Shown one piece after another: positions 37,575 to 46,730 of a stretch of DNA of 64,000 bases. The notes under the pieces are model-generated. The model ran no database searches. It was not told where the DNA came from and saw only the letters and a list, made by a program, of their open reading frames with translations. Source of the DNA: Planctomycetota bacterium (GTDB taxonomy: Bacteria; Planctomycetota; UBA8742; UBA2392); the NCBI GenBank assembly GCA_020845475.1, contig JADLFN010000018.1:1-64000 (forward strand). The letters run 5' to 3'. Numbering within the stretch: the first letter of the stretch is position 1; each line of letters opens with the position of its first letter. The translations under genes were made by a program, and so were the position numbers.

Positions 37575-39527
37575 CTAGGGCAGCTTGATCGTGCCGCTGG
37601 CGGTCACGTTGATTTCGAAGGGCTTGGACTCTTCGCCGATGAGGCAATGCAGCGTGTATTTTCCCGTGGGAAGCCAGCGCACCAGCGCCATACCGCCGCG
37701 GTCGAAGCTGACCGTTCGCGTGCCGCGTGATCCCGCTGCGTTCATGTAGGCGCTTTCTTGCGGCATGTATTTTGACGCGTCGATCGTGACCTCGTGGTAT
37801 TCCGGCAGCGAGACTTCGAGGTCTTGCTGGTCCTGGCTAACCTCGAATTCTGCGTTCACGCCGGCCACGTCGCCCAAGTTGCGAAAACGGACGGTGACCG
37901 CGTACTTTCCCGGTTGCAGTCCCTGCGCTCGGAAAATGAGCGCGCCGGCTTTGTAGCCGCTATTTTCGACGTAATGGCCGTGGTAACCGTAGTAGTCCAT
38001 CTGCGCCAGAAGCGCCGCCTCTAAACTGACGAAGACCTGGCGCTTCAACTCATCGGGTACGCCCTTGATGATGATCCTCGCGCCAAGCGTCCTTTGAAAT
38101 GTTACGAGCACGTTGTCGTGCAGTGACCGCGTTGCGACCTGCGCGGTGCCGTAGCCTTGAAGGCTCACAATCAAGGTGCCGGGGAAGTCTTTGTTGTCCT
38201 TGGGCCGAGGGCCTACCCATAGCCGGTAGCGCGTTGACGACTCCTTCCAGACTACAAAGCGGTCAAAGCGCGAGCCTTGTTGGCCGCGCCAGTAAAACTG
38301 CGGGTCATCACGCGGCTGGCCGTCTGGCAGATAGAGACTGACGACGAGGCATTCCTCTGCCGTCGGGCCTGAAGCGGTGAGTATGACTTCCGGGCTCTCG
38401 GGCGAAGCTACATGGCGGGTCGTGGCGAGGATCTTTTCGCCCACCTTGAGCGCGACCAGATACTCGCCTGGCGAGGGATCTTGAAAGCTGAAGCGACTGC
38501 CTCCGTAAAGGTCGCACGTCAACTGCTCGCGCGCGTTGCGCGTTTCCAGTAGCGCCTCATCGTTCAGGCCGTGTCGCGCCTTGATGGCGATGACCTGTGC
38601 GCGCAGGGGTGAAGACCCGGAAAACCTCACCTCGCCCCACAGGCGCGGCATGAGCTCTACATCCAGCGAGACGGAGAGCTCATGCTGACCCAGCTTGATC
38701 TCGAACTCGCAAGGCATCAATTGAACGCGCCGGTCTTTGCAATGGGTCCGCGCGGAATAGGTGCCCGGCAACAGTTTGATGTTTGCACTTTGTCCAAGGT
38801 CGCATTTGAGTTGCCCGCGCCGGCCGCGAGGTTCGTTGATGAAGATATCGACGGCTAAACCCGCAGGTGCTGCGGGGCAGGAAACCGAAATCGTGACGTT
38901 GCAGGGGCGCGCCAGCCGCAATTCTGCCTCTGACCCCGGCAGCGCGCCAACGGACTCGGAACCGTCAGCTCCGATGAGACGGAGTTCGGGGTGTTCAATG
39001 AACAGTGATGCGCCTCGAGGGGGGATGCCGGTAAACGACACAGAGCCGTTGGCGTCAGAGGTCTGCGATCTGGTGGCATTGTCGGTGCGCTTCAGTGAGC
39101 GCAGGTAGTAGCGCACCAGTGCTTCCATGTAGAGCGCGCGATCGTCATCCGCACTCTTCAAATAGGGGTGCTTGTCTTTGTCGTCGTAGGTGTACCAGCG
39201 GCAGAAGACCTTGATGCCCGGCATAGCCGCGCCGTTTTCGTCCACGACGCGCGCGGTGACTGTGCCGCTGTGCTTGTCGCTGTCGATCTGTCCTTCAGCG
39301 TACCACTTCTCCATCAGGGACTTGAAATCGAACGCCGGCGCGGGCTGAGGGGTGTGCTCGGGTGAAGGTGGTTTCTCTGCCGGTTTTGGCTCCGGTACGA
39401 CTGTTTCGGCGGGCTCGTGCGAGACGCGAGGCGCGGGTGCCGGCTGAGACCATTGACTTGCGAGCCATCCAACAATGGTTCCAAGAATCAACGCCAGCAG
39501 CACCAGCAGGTTTGGCTTGAAGTTCAT
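37575..39527 (-). CDS. Membrane-anchored carboxypeptidase-regulatory-like/beta-sandwich repeat protein
   Basis: N-terminal TM, Pro-rich linker, GTVTARVVDENGAAMPGIKVFC carboxypeptidase-regulatory-like unit. Confidence 0.65.
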   Translation of the reverse strand: MNFKPNLLVLLALILGTIVGWLASQWSQPAPAPRVSHEPAETVVPEPKPAEKPPSPEHTPQPAPAFDFKSLMEKWYAEGQIDSDKHSGTVTARVVDENGAAMPGIKVFCRWYTYDDKDKHPYLKSADDDRALYMEALVRYYLRSLKRTDNATRSQTSDANGSVSFTGIPPRGASLFIEHPELRLIGADGSESVGALPGSEAELRLARPCNVTISVSCPAAPAGLAVDIFINEPRGRRGQLKCDLGQSANIKLLPGTYSARTHCKDRRVQLMPCEFEIKLGQHELSVSLDVELMPRLWGEVRFSGSSPLRAQVIAIKARHGLNDEALLETRNAREQLTCDLYGGSRFSFQDPSPGEYLVALKVGEKILATTRHVASPESPEVILTASGPTAEECLVVSLYLPDGQPRDDPQFYWRGQQGSRFDRFVVWKESSTRYRLWVGPRPKDNKDFPGTLIVSLQGYGTAQVATRSLHDNVLVTFQRTLGARIIIKGVPDELKRQVFVSLEAALLAQMDYYGYHGHYVENSGYKAGALIFRAQGLQPGKYAVTVRFRNLGDVAGVNAEFEVSQDQQDLEVSLPEYHEVTIDASKYMPQESAYMNAAGSRGTRTVSFDRGGMALVRWLPTGKYTLHCLIGEESKPFEINVTASGTIKLP

Positions 39528-39630
39528 GATGCTTTGAACGAATGGGACGAACTTCCGATTCGGGAAAGCGGGATTTCGTCACGGTGCAACTCGTTGCGGC
39601 TCTGACTCACGGTTGCTTACCTCTCATCCC

Positions 39631-40056
39631 ATGGACATTGAAACCTTGAAGGGTCCGCTTTTGGGCGGCCTGATGATTGGCGCGGCTACGGGTGGCTGGT
39701 TCCTCTTGACCGGCAAGACTGCGGGTTGCTCGGGTGCGATTTATGGCGTGATGGTTGGCGAGAGGGGCGAGGCGGCCTGGAAGTTTGCGTTCCTATTTGG
39801 CTTGCTTCTCGGCGGCGTTGGTCTGGCGCTCTATATGCCCTCGGCCTTGCCGGAGTCGATTCACTCATCCTATGTGTTGATAGCGGCCAGTGGTTTGCTC
39901 GTGGGCCTGGGCACGCGCATGGCCGGCGGCTGCACCAGCGGCCATGGAGTTTGCGGCATAGGCCGCCTTTCGCGGCGTTCGATTGTGGCCACCTGCACTT
40001 TCATGGCCACAGCGGCCGCCACGGTATTTATCGCGCGGCATGTGGCGGGGGCCTGA
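39631..40056 (+). CDS. YeeE/YedE-family transporter half-protein
   Basis: [54 protein letters not shown]. Confidence 0.85.
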   Translation: MDIETLKGPLLGGLMIGAATGGWFLLTGKTAGCSGAIYGVMVGERGEAAWKFAFLFGLLLGGVGLALYMPSALPESIHSSYVLIAASGLLVGLGTRMAGGCTSGHGVCGIGRLSRRSIVATCTFMATAAATVFIARHVAGA

Positions 40057-40057
40057 C

Positions 40058-40486
40058 ATGAAAATCATCGCGGCGCTTTTGCTGGGCGTTGTGTTTGCCC
40101 TTGGCCTAGGCCTTTCGGGCATGACCCGGCCCGAAGTTGTGCTGGGTTTTCTCGATTTCGCCGGCGCCTGGAACCCGGCGCTCATGTTCGTGATGTGCTC
40201 GGCGATTCCGGTCTTTCTTATTTCATGGAAGCTGCGGCCCGGGCCGCGCCCGCTTCTGGGCGGTGCGTGGCCCGATGTCGTGCGCCACGACCTTGACCGC
40301 CAGGTATTGCTGGGCTCTGCGTTGTTTGGCATCGGCTGGGGACTGGCGGGCGTTTGCCCGGGTCCGGCGATCACGATTTTGGGCCGCCCGACCGCGGGCG
40401 CGGCCATCTTCGTGGCGTGCATGCTGGCGGGGATGTTTGCCTACCGGCTGCTCGACGCTCGCCGGGCAATGCAAGATCCGGCCTGA
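40058..40486 (+). CDS. YeeE/YedE-family (DUF6691-like) second half-protein
   Basis: [46 protein letters not shown]. Confidence 0.85.
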   Translation: MKIIAALLLGVVFALGLGLSGMTRPEVVLGFLDFAGAWNPALMFVMCSAIPVFLISWKLRPGPRPLLGGAWPDVVRHDLDRQVLLGSALFGIGWGLAGVCPGPAITILGRPTAGAAIFVACMLAGMFAYRLLDARRAMQDPA

Positions 40487-40615
40487 CCTGCGGGCCCTGA
40501 TCGGTGTTATGACTGTGCAATTCACTTTACATGTGCAATTTGCTTTGGCATTGTGCCCCACTTCACTTTTGGGTCGTTGCCATACTGAAGTTCCTCGACC
40601 GCAGTGAGAGACACG

Positions 40616-41050
40616 ATGAAGCGCCGTACCAGCCACTTGTCGCGCGCACTTTTGGTCGCTGCAAACCATCAGGCTTCCGGGTTGTGCCAGCGCCTGGCCG
40701 ATCTGGCTGACGTTCAATGCCGCGCCGTGGGCACCCTTGAAGAAGCCGAGGCAGTCGTTGAGCACAAGCCGCCCCACGTGATCATCCTTGATTACACGCT
40801 GTGCGGGGCCGCCGGCATCGAGAATCTGGGCATGTTCATGGATGCGCTGCACGCGCGCACGATTCCGCTGATCCTGATTACGCCGCCGGTCAGCGACTGG
40901 GAGCTGGAACAGTTCGACCAGCTTGGCGTTTACCAGTCCATGGCCAACCCCTTCCGTATGAGCGAGCTTGCCGTGCACGTCAAAGAAGCGTGCAAGCGCA
41001 ACTCGGCCAAGAAAAAGACCGGCTCGGGCGAATTGCCCGCTTTGCGCTAG
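40616..41050 (+). CDS. Response-regulator receiver-like protein (degenerate)
   Basis: PPHVIILDYTLCGAAGIE...PLILITPP...ANPFRMSELAVHVKEA; N-terminal acidic pair replaced (LLVAANH). Confidence 0.65.
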   Translation: MKRRTSHLSRALLVAANHQASGLCQRLADLADVQCRAVGTLEEAEAVVEHKPPHVIILDYTLCGAAGIENLGMFMDALHARTIPLILITPPVSDWELEQFDQLGVYQSMANPFRMSELAVHVKEACKRNSAKKKTGSGELPALR

Positions 41051-41139
41051 CGCACTCTCACATTGTATCTGATTGAATACGCGCAGATTTCGCGGGCATT
41101 GCCGCGCTAATGGCAAACTTGTGACATAGCGGCCCGGGG

Positions 41140-42819
41140 GTGGGCGTGCTGCGTTTTGGGGCAATCTTTGCCGCAACTTTGCTGCTGGCGCTTGCGCCCA
41201 ATGAAGCCGCGTTGGGACAGGAGATTGTGCCCTCGGGCGACGTGCGCGGCGATCTGGCCCGCATTGACAGCTACAAGAGCGACGCCGAAAAGCAGGACGA
41301 GCGCATTCCCCTGATGCGCCAGCTTGCCGCCGTTGGCGGAAACGATGTGGCGGCCAAGTTTGTGGCCCTGCTCAACGATGAATTCCTGCATGTGCGCGAG
41401 GAGTCCGAGGTTCTGCTCGCCGGCCTCAAGGGCGATGGTGTCAACGAAATCCTGGTCAAGCAGGGCTTGGGCTCTAAAGAAGACGACACCTGCCGCCGCT
41501 GCGCGCTGGTGCTGGGCGCGCGCAAGTGCGAGGACGCCGTGGCGCCGCTGTTTGGCATCCTGCGCGGCCAACGCAACGCCGATGTGCGCGTGGCCTGCGC
41601 CCTGGCCCTGGAGAAAATCGCGAGTGAAAAAGCGCTGCGCGCGCTCAATGACGGCATGAACGCCCGTGGCGCGGCCGGCGGTGCTTGCGCCGCCGCGCTG
41701 GGAAGGCTGGGCCGGCAGGAATCGGCCGCGAAGATCGAGCGCCTGCTCAGCGACAAAGACGGCCTGTGCGTGGCGGGCGCGGCCGATGGCCTGGCGGCGC
41801 TGGGCCCCGATGCCTGGGTCAAGAGCCTGTGCCTGGCCTCGGATCACAAGGACTACCGCGCGCGCATCGCGTGCGCGCAGGCCTTGGCGAAGCTGGGCGC
41901 CGAAGCGGCAAACGCCGCACAGAGCGCGCTTGCCGCGCTGTTGAAAGACGCGGATTGGCGCGTGCGTCGGCGCACCATCGAGGCGCTGGTCGATCTCTGG
42001 CAGCCGCTGTGCGTGGATCTGCTGCTGGCGCGCCTGCCGCTCGAGAAGGGTGCGTTGCGCTATGATCTGGTGCACGCACTCGAGGATCTCACCGGCGAGC
42101 GCAAGGGCTACTCCGCCGATGCCTGGAGCTTCTATTGGAACGAGGTCGGCAAGGCGCGCGGCCCGGCCAAGAAGCGCGAACGCCCCTCTGGAGGCTGGCT
42201 GCGCTCGCCCAGCGCCAAGCTGGTTTCTGAGGGCGGCGACGGCGACACCGGCGTGCTCTTTGAAGTTCCCGTGCTCAATCAGGATTCCTGCTTCGTGATC
42301 CAGACCACGGGCACGATGACCAGCCCCGTTGCCAATGACACGCGCACGCGCTTTGTGCTCGCGCGCGACGAAATGCGCAACACCTTCAAGGGCCTGGGCA
42401 AAGACTCCAACTTTCAGGTTTTGACATACCGCTACGTTTCCAACTTCCCGCCCTTTGCGCAGCGCCAGGCGGCCTTTGAAAAAGGCGTTCAGCCCGTCAC
42501 GCCCGAGAACCTCAAGATCGCCGAGGAGTGGCTGGCCAAGCGCGACGTGTTTGGCCTGTGCGCCTGGTTTGAGAACGTCGCCGCGGCACTCGAAGACCCC
42601 AAAGTCCGCGCCGTTTATTTTGTCAACGATGGCGCGTTTCAGCGCGGCATCTCAACGAAGCTGCCCAGGATCCGCGAGCTCTACCTTGAGGCCACGCGCT
42701 ACCAGCCCATCAGCTTTTTCAATATCGGTCTCGACATGGGCTACCAGCACACGCTCGATATGCAGGCGTTCACGGAAAGCATCGGCGGCCGGTTTCAACT
42801 CGCCAAGTGGGGCAAGTAG
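41140..42819 (+). CDS. HEAT-repeat protein with C-terminal vWA-like domain
   Basis: Repeated ...RVACALALEKIASEKALRAL..., C-terminal CFVIQTTGTMTS...AVYFVNDGAF. Confidence 0.7.
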   Translation: MGVLRFGAIFAATLLLALAPNEAALGQEIVPSGDVRGDLARIDSYKSDAEKQDERIPLMRQLAAVGGNDVAAKFVALLNDEFLHVREESEVLLAGLKGDGVNEILVKQGLGSKEDDTCRRCALVLGARKCEDAVAPLFGILRGQRNADVRVACALALEKIASEKALRALNDGMNARGAAGGACAAALGRLGRQESAAKIERLLSDKDGLCVAGAADGLAALGPDAWVKSLCLASDHKDYRARIACAQALAKLGAEAANAAQSALAALLKDADWRVRRRTIEALVDLWQPLCVDLLLARLPLEKGALRYDLVHALEDLTGERKGYSADAWSFYWNEVGKARGPAKKRERPSGGWLRSPSAKLVSEGGDGDTGVLFEVPVLNQDSCFVIQTTGTMTSPVANDTRTRFVLARDEMRNTFKGLGKDSNFQVLTYRYVSNFPPFAQRQAAFEKGVQPVTPENLKIAEEWLAKRDVFGLCAWFENVAAALEDPKVRAVYFVNDGAFQRGISTKLPRIRELYLEATRYQPISFFNIGLDMGYQHTLDMQAFTESIGGRFQLAKWGK

Positions 42820-42821
42820 GA

Positions 42822-43637
42822 TCAGCCGGCCAGCCTGGCCATGGCTTCCTTCAAGCGATTGCGCCGCGCCTGTGCGGCACCGGGTACGGGCTTGACCGGC
42901 AGGCGCTTCTCGATCAGCTCCAGCTTGCGGCGCTCGCTGTCCTGCATGCGGCGCACGATGGGCTCATTGATAATCGCGCGCACGCGCTTTTCCATTTCAT
43001 CCTGCCACTGCTTCTCGTGCATCTCCGGCGGCTTGTCCGCCATGTATTGCTCGTAGGTCAGAGGCTTGTGCACGACAATTTCCTGGCGGCGAAAGAAGCG
43101 CGGCCGCCACGCATGGCGCGGCCAGAACTCGCCGGTGGTCACCATCGTCACCGGCAGAATCGTGGACTTGGTGGCAAAGGCGGCGCGCAGTGCGCCGGGT
43201 TTCCACTCGCCCATGAGCTGGCCGTGGGTGCGGCTGCCCTCCGGAAATATGCCCGCCGCGCCGCCCTGCTGCAGGATGCGCAGCAGCGTTTGATAGGGCC
43301 CGCGGCCGGGGTTGGCGCGATCGACGGGAAAGGCCTTGTAGGCCTTGACCCAGAAACTGACCAGCGGCACGCGAAAGAGCTTGTCCCAGGCCATGATCGA
43401 AAGATCGCGCTGCGCGAAGTAGATCATCATGCCCACGAGAGTCGGCGGGTCGAGGTAACTGGGATGGTTTGAAATCACGATCAGCGGGCCCTGGCGCGGG
43501 ATGTTCTCCACGCCCGTCAGCTTCCAGAAAAACAGCACGCGCCACAGCCCCGCCGCGATGTGCACCGCCGCGTGATAAAGGAAGCCGCGCCAGCCTTTCA
43601 GCGGTGTGAGATCCACAAGCATGCGCTCGTCGCTCAT
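42822..43637 (-). CDS. 1-acyl-glycerol-phosphate acyltransferase (PlsC-like)
   Basis: PLIVISNHPSYLDPPTL (NHxxxxD-like), GIFPEGSRTHGQL; overlaps the upstream ORF stop (ATGA). Confidence 0.88.
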   Translation of the reverse strand: MSDERMLVDLTPLKGWRGFLYHAAVHIAAGLWRVLFFWKLTGVENIPRQGPLIVISNHPSYLDPPTLVGMMIYFAQRDLSIMAWDKLFRVPLVSFWVKAYKAFPVDRANPGRGPYQTLLRILQQGGAAGIFPEGSRTHGQLMGEWKPGALRAAFATKSTILPVTMVTTGEFWPRHAWRPRFFRRQEIVVHKPLTYEQYMADKPPEMHEKQWQDEMEKRVRAIINEPIVRRMQDSERRKLELIEKRLPVKPVPGAAQARRNRLKEAMARLAG

Positions 43638-46600
43638 CCCATCCTCCGGCGCGGCTTGGCGGCGAGATATTGGTTGGGCCAGGGCACGTCCACGTCGTAG
43701 TGCTCGGCCGCGTGCAGCGTGAGGAAGGGATTCGCCAGGTGCGCGCGCGCCAGCATGCACAGATCGGCGCGGCCGGCGGCCAGAATGGTGTTGCACTGGT
43801 CGGCGTTCTGGATGTTGCCCACGGCCATGGTGGGCACGCCGGCTTCGTTGCGGATCTGGTCGGAGAACGGCACCTGGAACATGCGGCCGTACACGGGTTT
43901 TTGCTGCGGCACCACGCCGCCGGCCGAGCAATCAATGATATCTGCGCCGTTCTCGATCAGTGCTTGCGCGATGTAAACGCGATCGGCGTCGCTCAAGCCG
44001 CCCTCGGCCCACTCGGTGGTGGAAAGCCGCACGGAGATGGGTTTTTCCTCGGGCCACACGCTGCGCACGTCGCGCAGGATTTCGAGCGGCAGGCGCATGC
44101 GCTTTTCGAGCGAGCCGCCGTATTCGTCGCTGCGTTGGTTGGACAGCGCGCTGATGAATGAGTTGAGGAGATAGCCGTGGGCGTAATGCAACTCGAGCCA
44201 GTCAAAGCCCGCGGAATGCGCGCGCGAGGCCGCGGCCACGAAATCGGCGCGCAGCTTCTTGATGTCATCGTGAGTCATTTCGCGCGGCACGGGATAGCCG
44301 GAATCATAGGCAATGGCGGAAGCGGCCACGGTTGGCCACGCGCCTTCCTTCAGTGGCTTGCCGCCTTTCCAGGGTAGGTCGCATGAGGCTTTGCGGCCAG
44401 CGTGGCCGATTTGCAGGCCGATCCTGCCGGTGCTGTGGGCGTGGACGAAATCGACGACGCGTTTCCAGGCGGGCACGTGCTCATCGCGATAAATGCCCGC
44501 GCAGCCGGGAGTGATGCGACCCTCGGGCGCAACGGCCGTCGCTTCCGCAATGATCAGGCCCGCGCCGCCAATTGCCCGCGATCCCAGGTGAACAAGCGTC
44601 CAGTCGCCGGGCATGCCATCGTTGTAGGAATACATGCACATGGGCGAAACGACGACGCGGTTGGGCAAAGTGCAGCCGCGCAGGGTGAAGGGCGTAAACA
44701 CCGGTGGCGGAACATCAGCGCCCGTATTGCTGACTTTCTTGAGGCGATCCGAGACAGGCTTGACGTCAGGCGGCGCATCGGTCGTTGGTGGCGCAGGCAT
44801 CTTGCCTGCGGGCGTCCGGGCATCTTGCCCGGACGAATCGCCTACCCAAGGCCATTCTTTGAGTCCAGCCTTCACCGGATTGGATAGCACGTAAGCAATG
44901 CCGCGTGCAAACTCTCCCTCATCGCGCACGATGTGATCGTACGCTTCACTCTGCCAGAATGTGCCGCTACGTCCCAACACGCGATTGCACTCCTTGGCTG
45001 AAAACGATTTCCAGGAGTGGATTATCTCGCTCAACTCGTGACCGGTCATGGGTGTCAGGACAACGTGCACATGGTTGGGCATGACGCACCACGCGTGAAG
45101 GGAGTACCGCGCGCCATCAAAGTGCTTGATAGCGTTGGCAACAATCTCCGCGCATCGCCTATCTTTGAGCAAGCACTGACCATGGCCATTGTCGAGCAAC
45201 TGTTCGATGCGTTCTGCTTTGGCAGATGCGATTTGCCGGGCGAGATCCTGCGTGTTCTTTGGATTGCCGATCGCCTTCAGTTGTTTCTCCAGCTTACGCA
45301 ATTCAGCTTCAAGCGCGCTCAGCTCACCGCTTGATAGCGCATCGGCCAGCCGGAACGTCACGAAGTAGGTCGCTCCGTCCTTCTTCCAGTGTGGCAGGTA
45401 GCCTCGATTGTGCTTACCGATTTCTTGCGGGCGAGACGCCCGCAAGCCCGCAGGCGAGACGCCTGCGCCACTTGTCCACTCTTCGGTCACGCGGCGCACC
45501 AACTCGGGGTCGCGCAGCCTCAGGTTGTCGTAGGTGATGCTTTTGCTGCGCGTCATCAGCGAAAACGTGAGCTGCAATGGCGTCATGCCCATGTAGCGCT
45601 GCGTGTTCTCGAACCACTCCAGGCTGGTTTGCGCGGTCTTTTGCAGCCGCTCAACTTCGGGCCGGCGGCGCTTTTCGTACTCGGCCAGAATTTCGGGTAC
45701 TGGCTTGCCCTTCAATTCGCCCAGGCACTTCGCCAGTTCAATCGCGTCTTCCATGGCGAGCTTGGTGCCGCTGCCGATGCTGAAATGCGCGGTGTGCACC
45801 GCGTCGCCCACGAGCACGACGTTCTCGTGGTGCCAGCGCTCGTTGCGAATCGTCGGGAACGTGCGCCACAGCGAGCGATTCGTGAGCAGCCTTGCGCCCT
45901 GCATGTCCTCGGCGAACAACTTCTCCATGTACGCGACCGTCGCCGCTTCGTCGGCCTTGTCGAGGCCGGCTTTCTTCCAAACCTCTTCGCGGCATTCCAC
46001 GATGAATGTGCTGGTCTTGTCGTCAAAGGGGTAAGCGTGCACCTGGAACAAGCCGTGCTCGTTCTCCTTAAAGATGAACGTGAACGCCGGCAGCTTGCGC
46101 GAGAGACCCAGCCAGCAGAATTTGCATTTGCGCCAGTCAAGCGAGGGCTTGAACGTTTGCGCGTACATGTCGCGCACGCGGCTGTTCACGCCGTCGCAGG
46201 CCACGATCAAGTCGGCGTCCTTGAAGCGCGCGAGATCGGTGACTTCAACGAGGTGCTCAACTTTCGTGCCCAGCTTTACGGCGCGGGCTTCCAGGATTTG
46301 CAGCAGCTTCACGCGCGCCAGGCCGCAGAAACCATGGCCCGTGCTGCGGATTTTCTCGCCCTTGAAGAAAACGTCGATGTCGCTCCAGTAGGCGAAGTTG
46401 CGCCGTACTTCAGCCATGCTCTCGGCGTCGGCGGCTTCAAAACCGCCCAGCGTTTCGTCGGAGAAAACCACGCCCCAGCCAAAGGTGTCATCGAGCCGGT
46501 TGCGCTCGTAGACCGTGATCTGGTGAGAAGGGTCCGCCTTCTTCATCAGGATGCTGACGTAAAGCCCAAAGGGCCCGCCGCCGATGCACACGATTTTCAT
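43634..46600 (-). CDS. Anthraniloyl-CoA monooxygenase / salicylyl-CoA 5-hydroxylase-type FAD monooxygenase-OYE fusion, interrupted in frame by a RAYT
   Basis: N-terminus MKIVCIGGGPFGLYVSILMKKADP...GFGWGVVFSDET-like FAD domain; C-terminus FTPFTLRGCTLPNRVVVSPMCMYSYNDGMPGDWTLVHLGSRAIGGAGL OYE domain; continuous frame through the transposase. Confidence 0.85.
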   Translation of the reverse strand: MKIVCIGGGPFGLYVSILMKKADPSHQITVYERNRLDDTFGWGVVFSDETLGGFEAADAESMAEVRRNFAYWSDIDVFFKGEKIRSTGHGFCGLARVKLLQILEARAVKLGTKVEHLVEVTDLARFKDADLIVACDGVNSRVRDMYAQTFKPSLDWRKCKFCWLGLSRKLPAFTFIFKENEHGLFQVHAYPFDDKTSTFIVECREEVWKKAGLDKADEAATVAYMEKLFAEDMQGARLLTNRSLWRTFPTIRNERWHHENVVLVGDAVHTAHFSIGSGTKLAMEDAIELAKCLGELKGKPVPEILAEYEKRRRPEVERLQKTAQTSLEWFENTQRYMGMTPLQLTFSLMTRSKSITYDNLRLRDPELVRRVTEEWTSGAGVSPAGLRASRPQEIGKHNRGYLPHWKKDGATYFVTFRLADALSSGELSALEAELRKLEKQLKAIGNPKNTQDLARQIASAKAERIEQLLDNGHGQCLLKDRRCAEIVANAIKHFDGARYSLHAWCVMPNHVHVVLTPMTGHELSEIIHSWKSFSAKECNRVLGRSGTFWQSEAYDHIVRDEGEFARGIAYVLSNPVKAGLKEWPWVGDSSGQDARTPAGKMPAPPTTDAPPDVKPVSDRLKKVSNTGADVPPPVFTPFTLRGCTLPNRVVVSPMCMYSYNDGMPGDWTLVHLGSRAIGGAGLIIAEATAVAPEGRITPGCAGIYRDEHVPAWKRVVDFVHAHSTGRIGLQIGHAGRKASCDLPWKGGKPLKEGAWPTVAASAIAYDSGYPVPREMTHDDIKKLRADFVAAASRAHSAGFDWLELHYAHGYLLNSFISALSNQRSDEYGGSLEKRMRLPLEILRDVRSVWPEEKPISVRLSTTEWAEGGLSDADRVYIAQALIENGADIIDCSAGGVVPQQKPVYGRMFQVPFSDQIRNEAGVPTMAVGNIQNADQCNTILAAGRADLCMLARAHLANPFLTLHAAEHYDVDVPWPNQYLAAKPRRRMG
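44788..44836. repeat. REP pair, 3' side of the RAYT
   Basis: GCAGGCATCTTGCCTGC and GTCCGGGCATCTTGCCCGGAC. Confidence 0.9.
45424..45471. repeat. REP pair, 5' side of the RAYT
   Basis: CTTGCGGGCGAGACGCCCGCAAG and GCAGGCGAGACGCCTGC. Confidence 0.9.
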
Positions 46601-46730
46601 GCCGGTCTCCCCGCGCAAACTAACCGCGCCGCCGCCACAAACGCAATACTTCCATTTGCCCGCGCACTGCTATACTTCCTGGCGCGTACCTTCCACACAG
46701 CTTGGGGACGGCGAGCAACCGAGAAACGGT

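Larger units (their letters stand above)
44788..45471 (-). mobile_element. REP-associated tyrosine transposase (Y1/HUH) with flanking inverted REP pairs, in frame in the host gene
   Basis: NRGYLPHWKKDGATYFVTFRLADAL...WCVMPNHVHVVLTP (HUH)...KSFSAKECNRVLGRSGTFWQSEAYDHIVRDEGEFARGIAYVLSNPVKAGL (catalytic Tyr in the AYVLSNPVKAG motif); terminal REPs GTGGCGCAGGC[G/A]TCT[C/T]GCCTGCGGGC at both ends. Confidence 0.9.
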
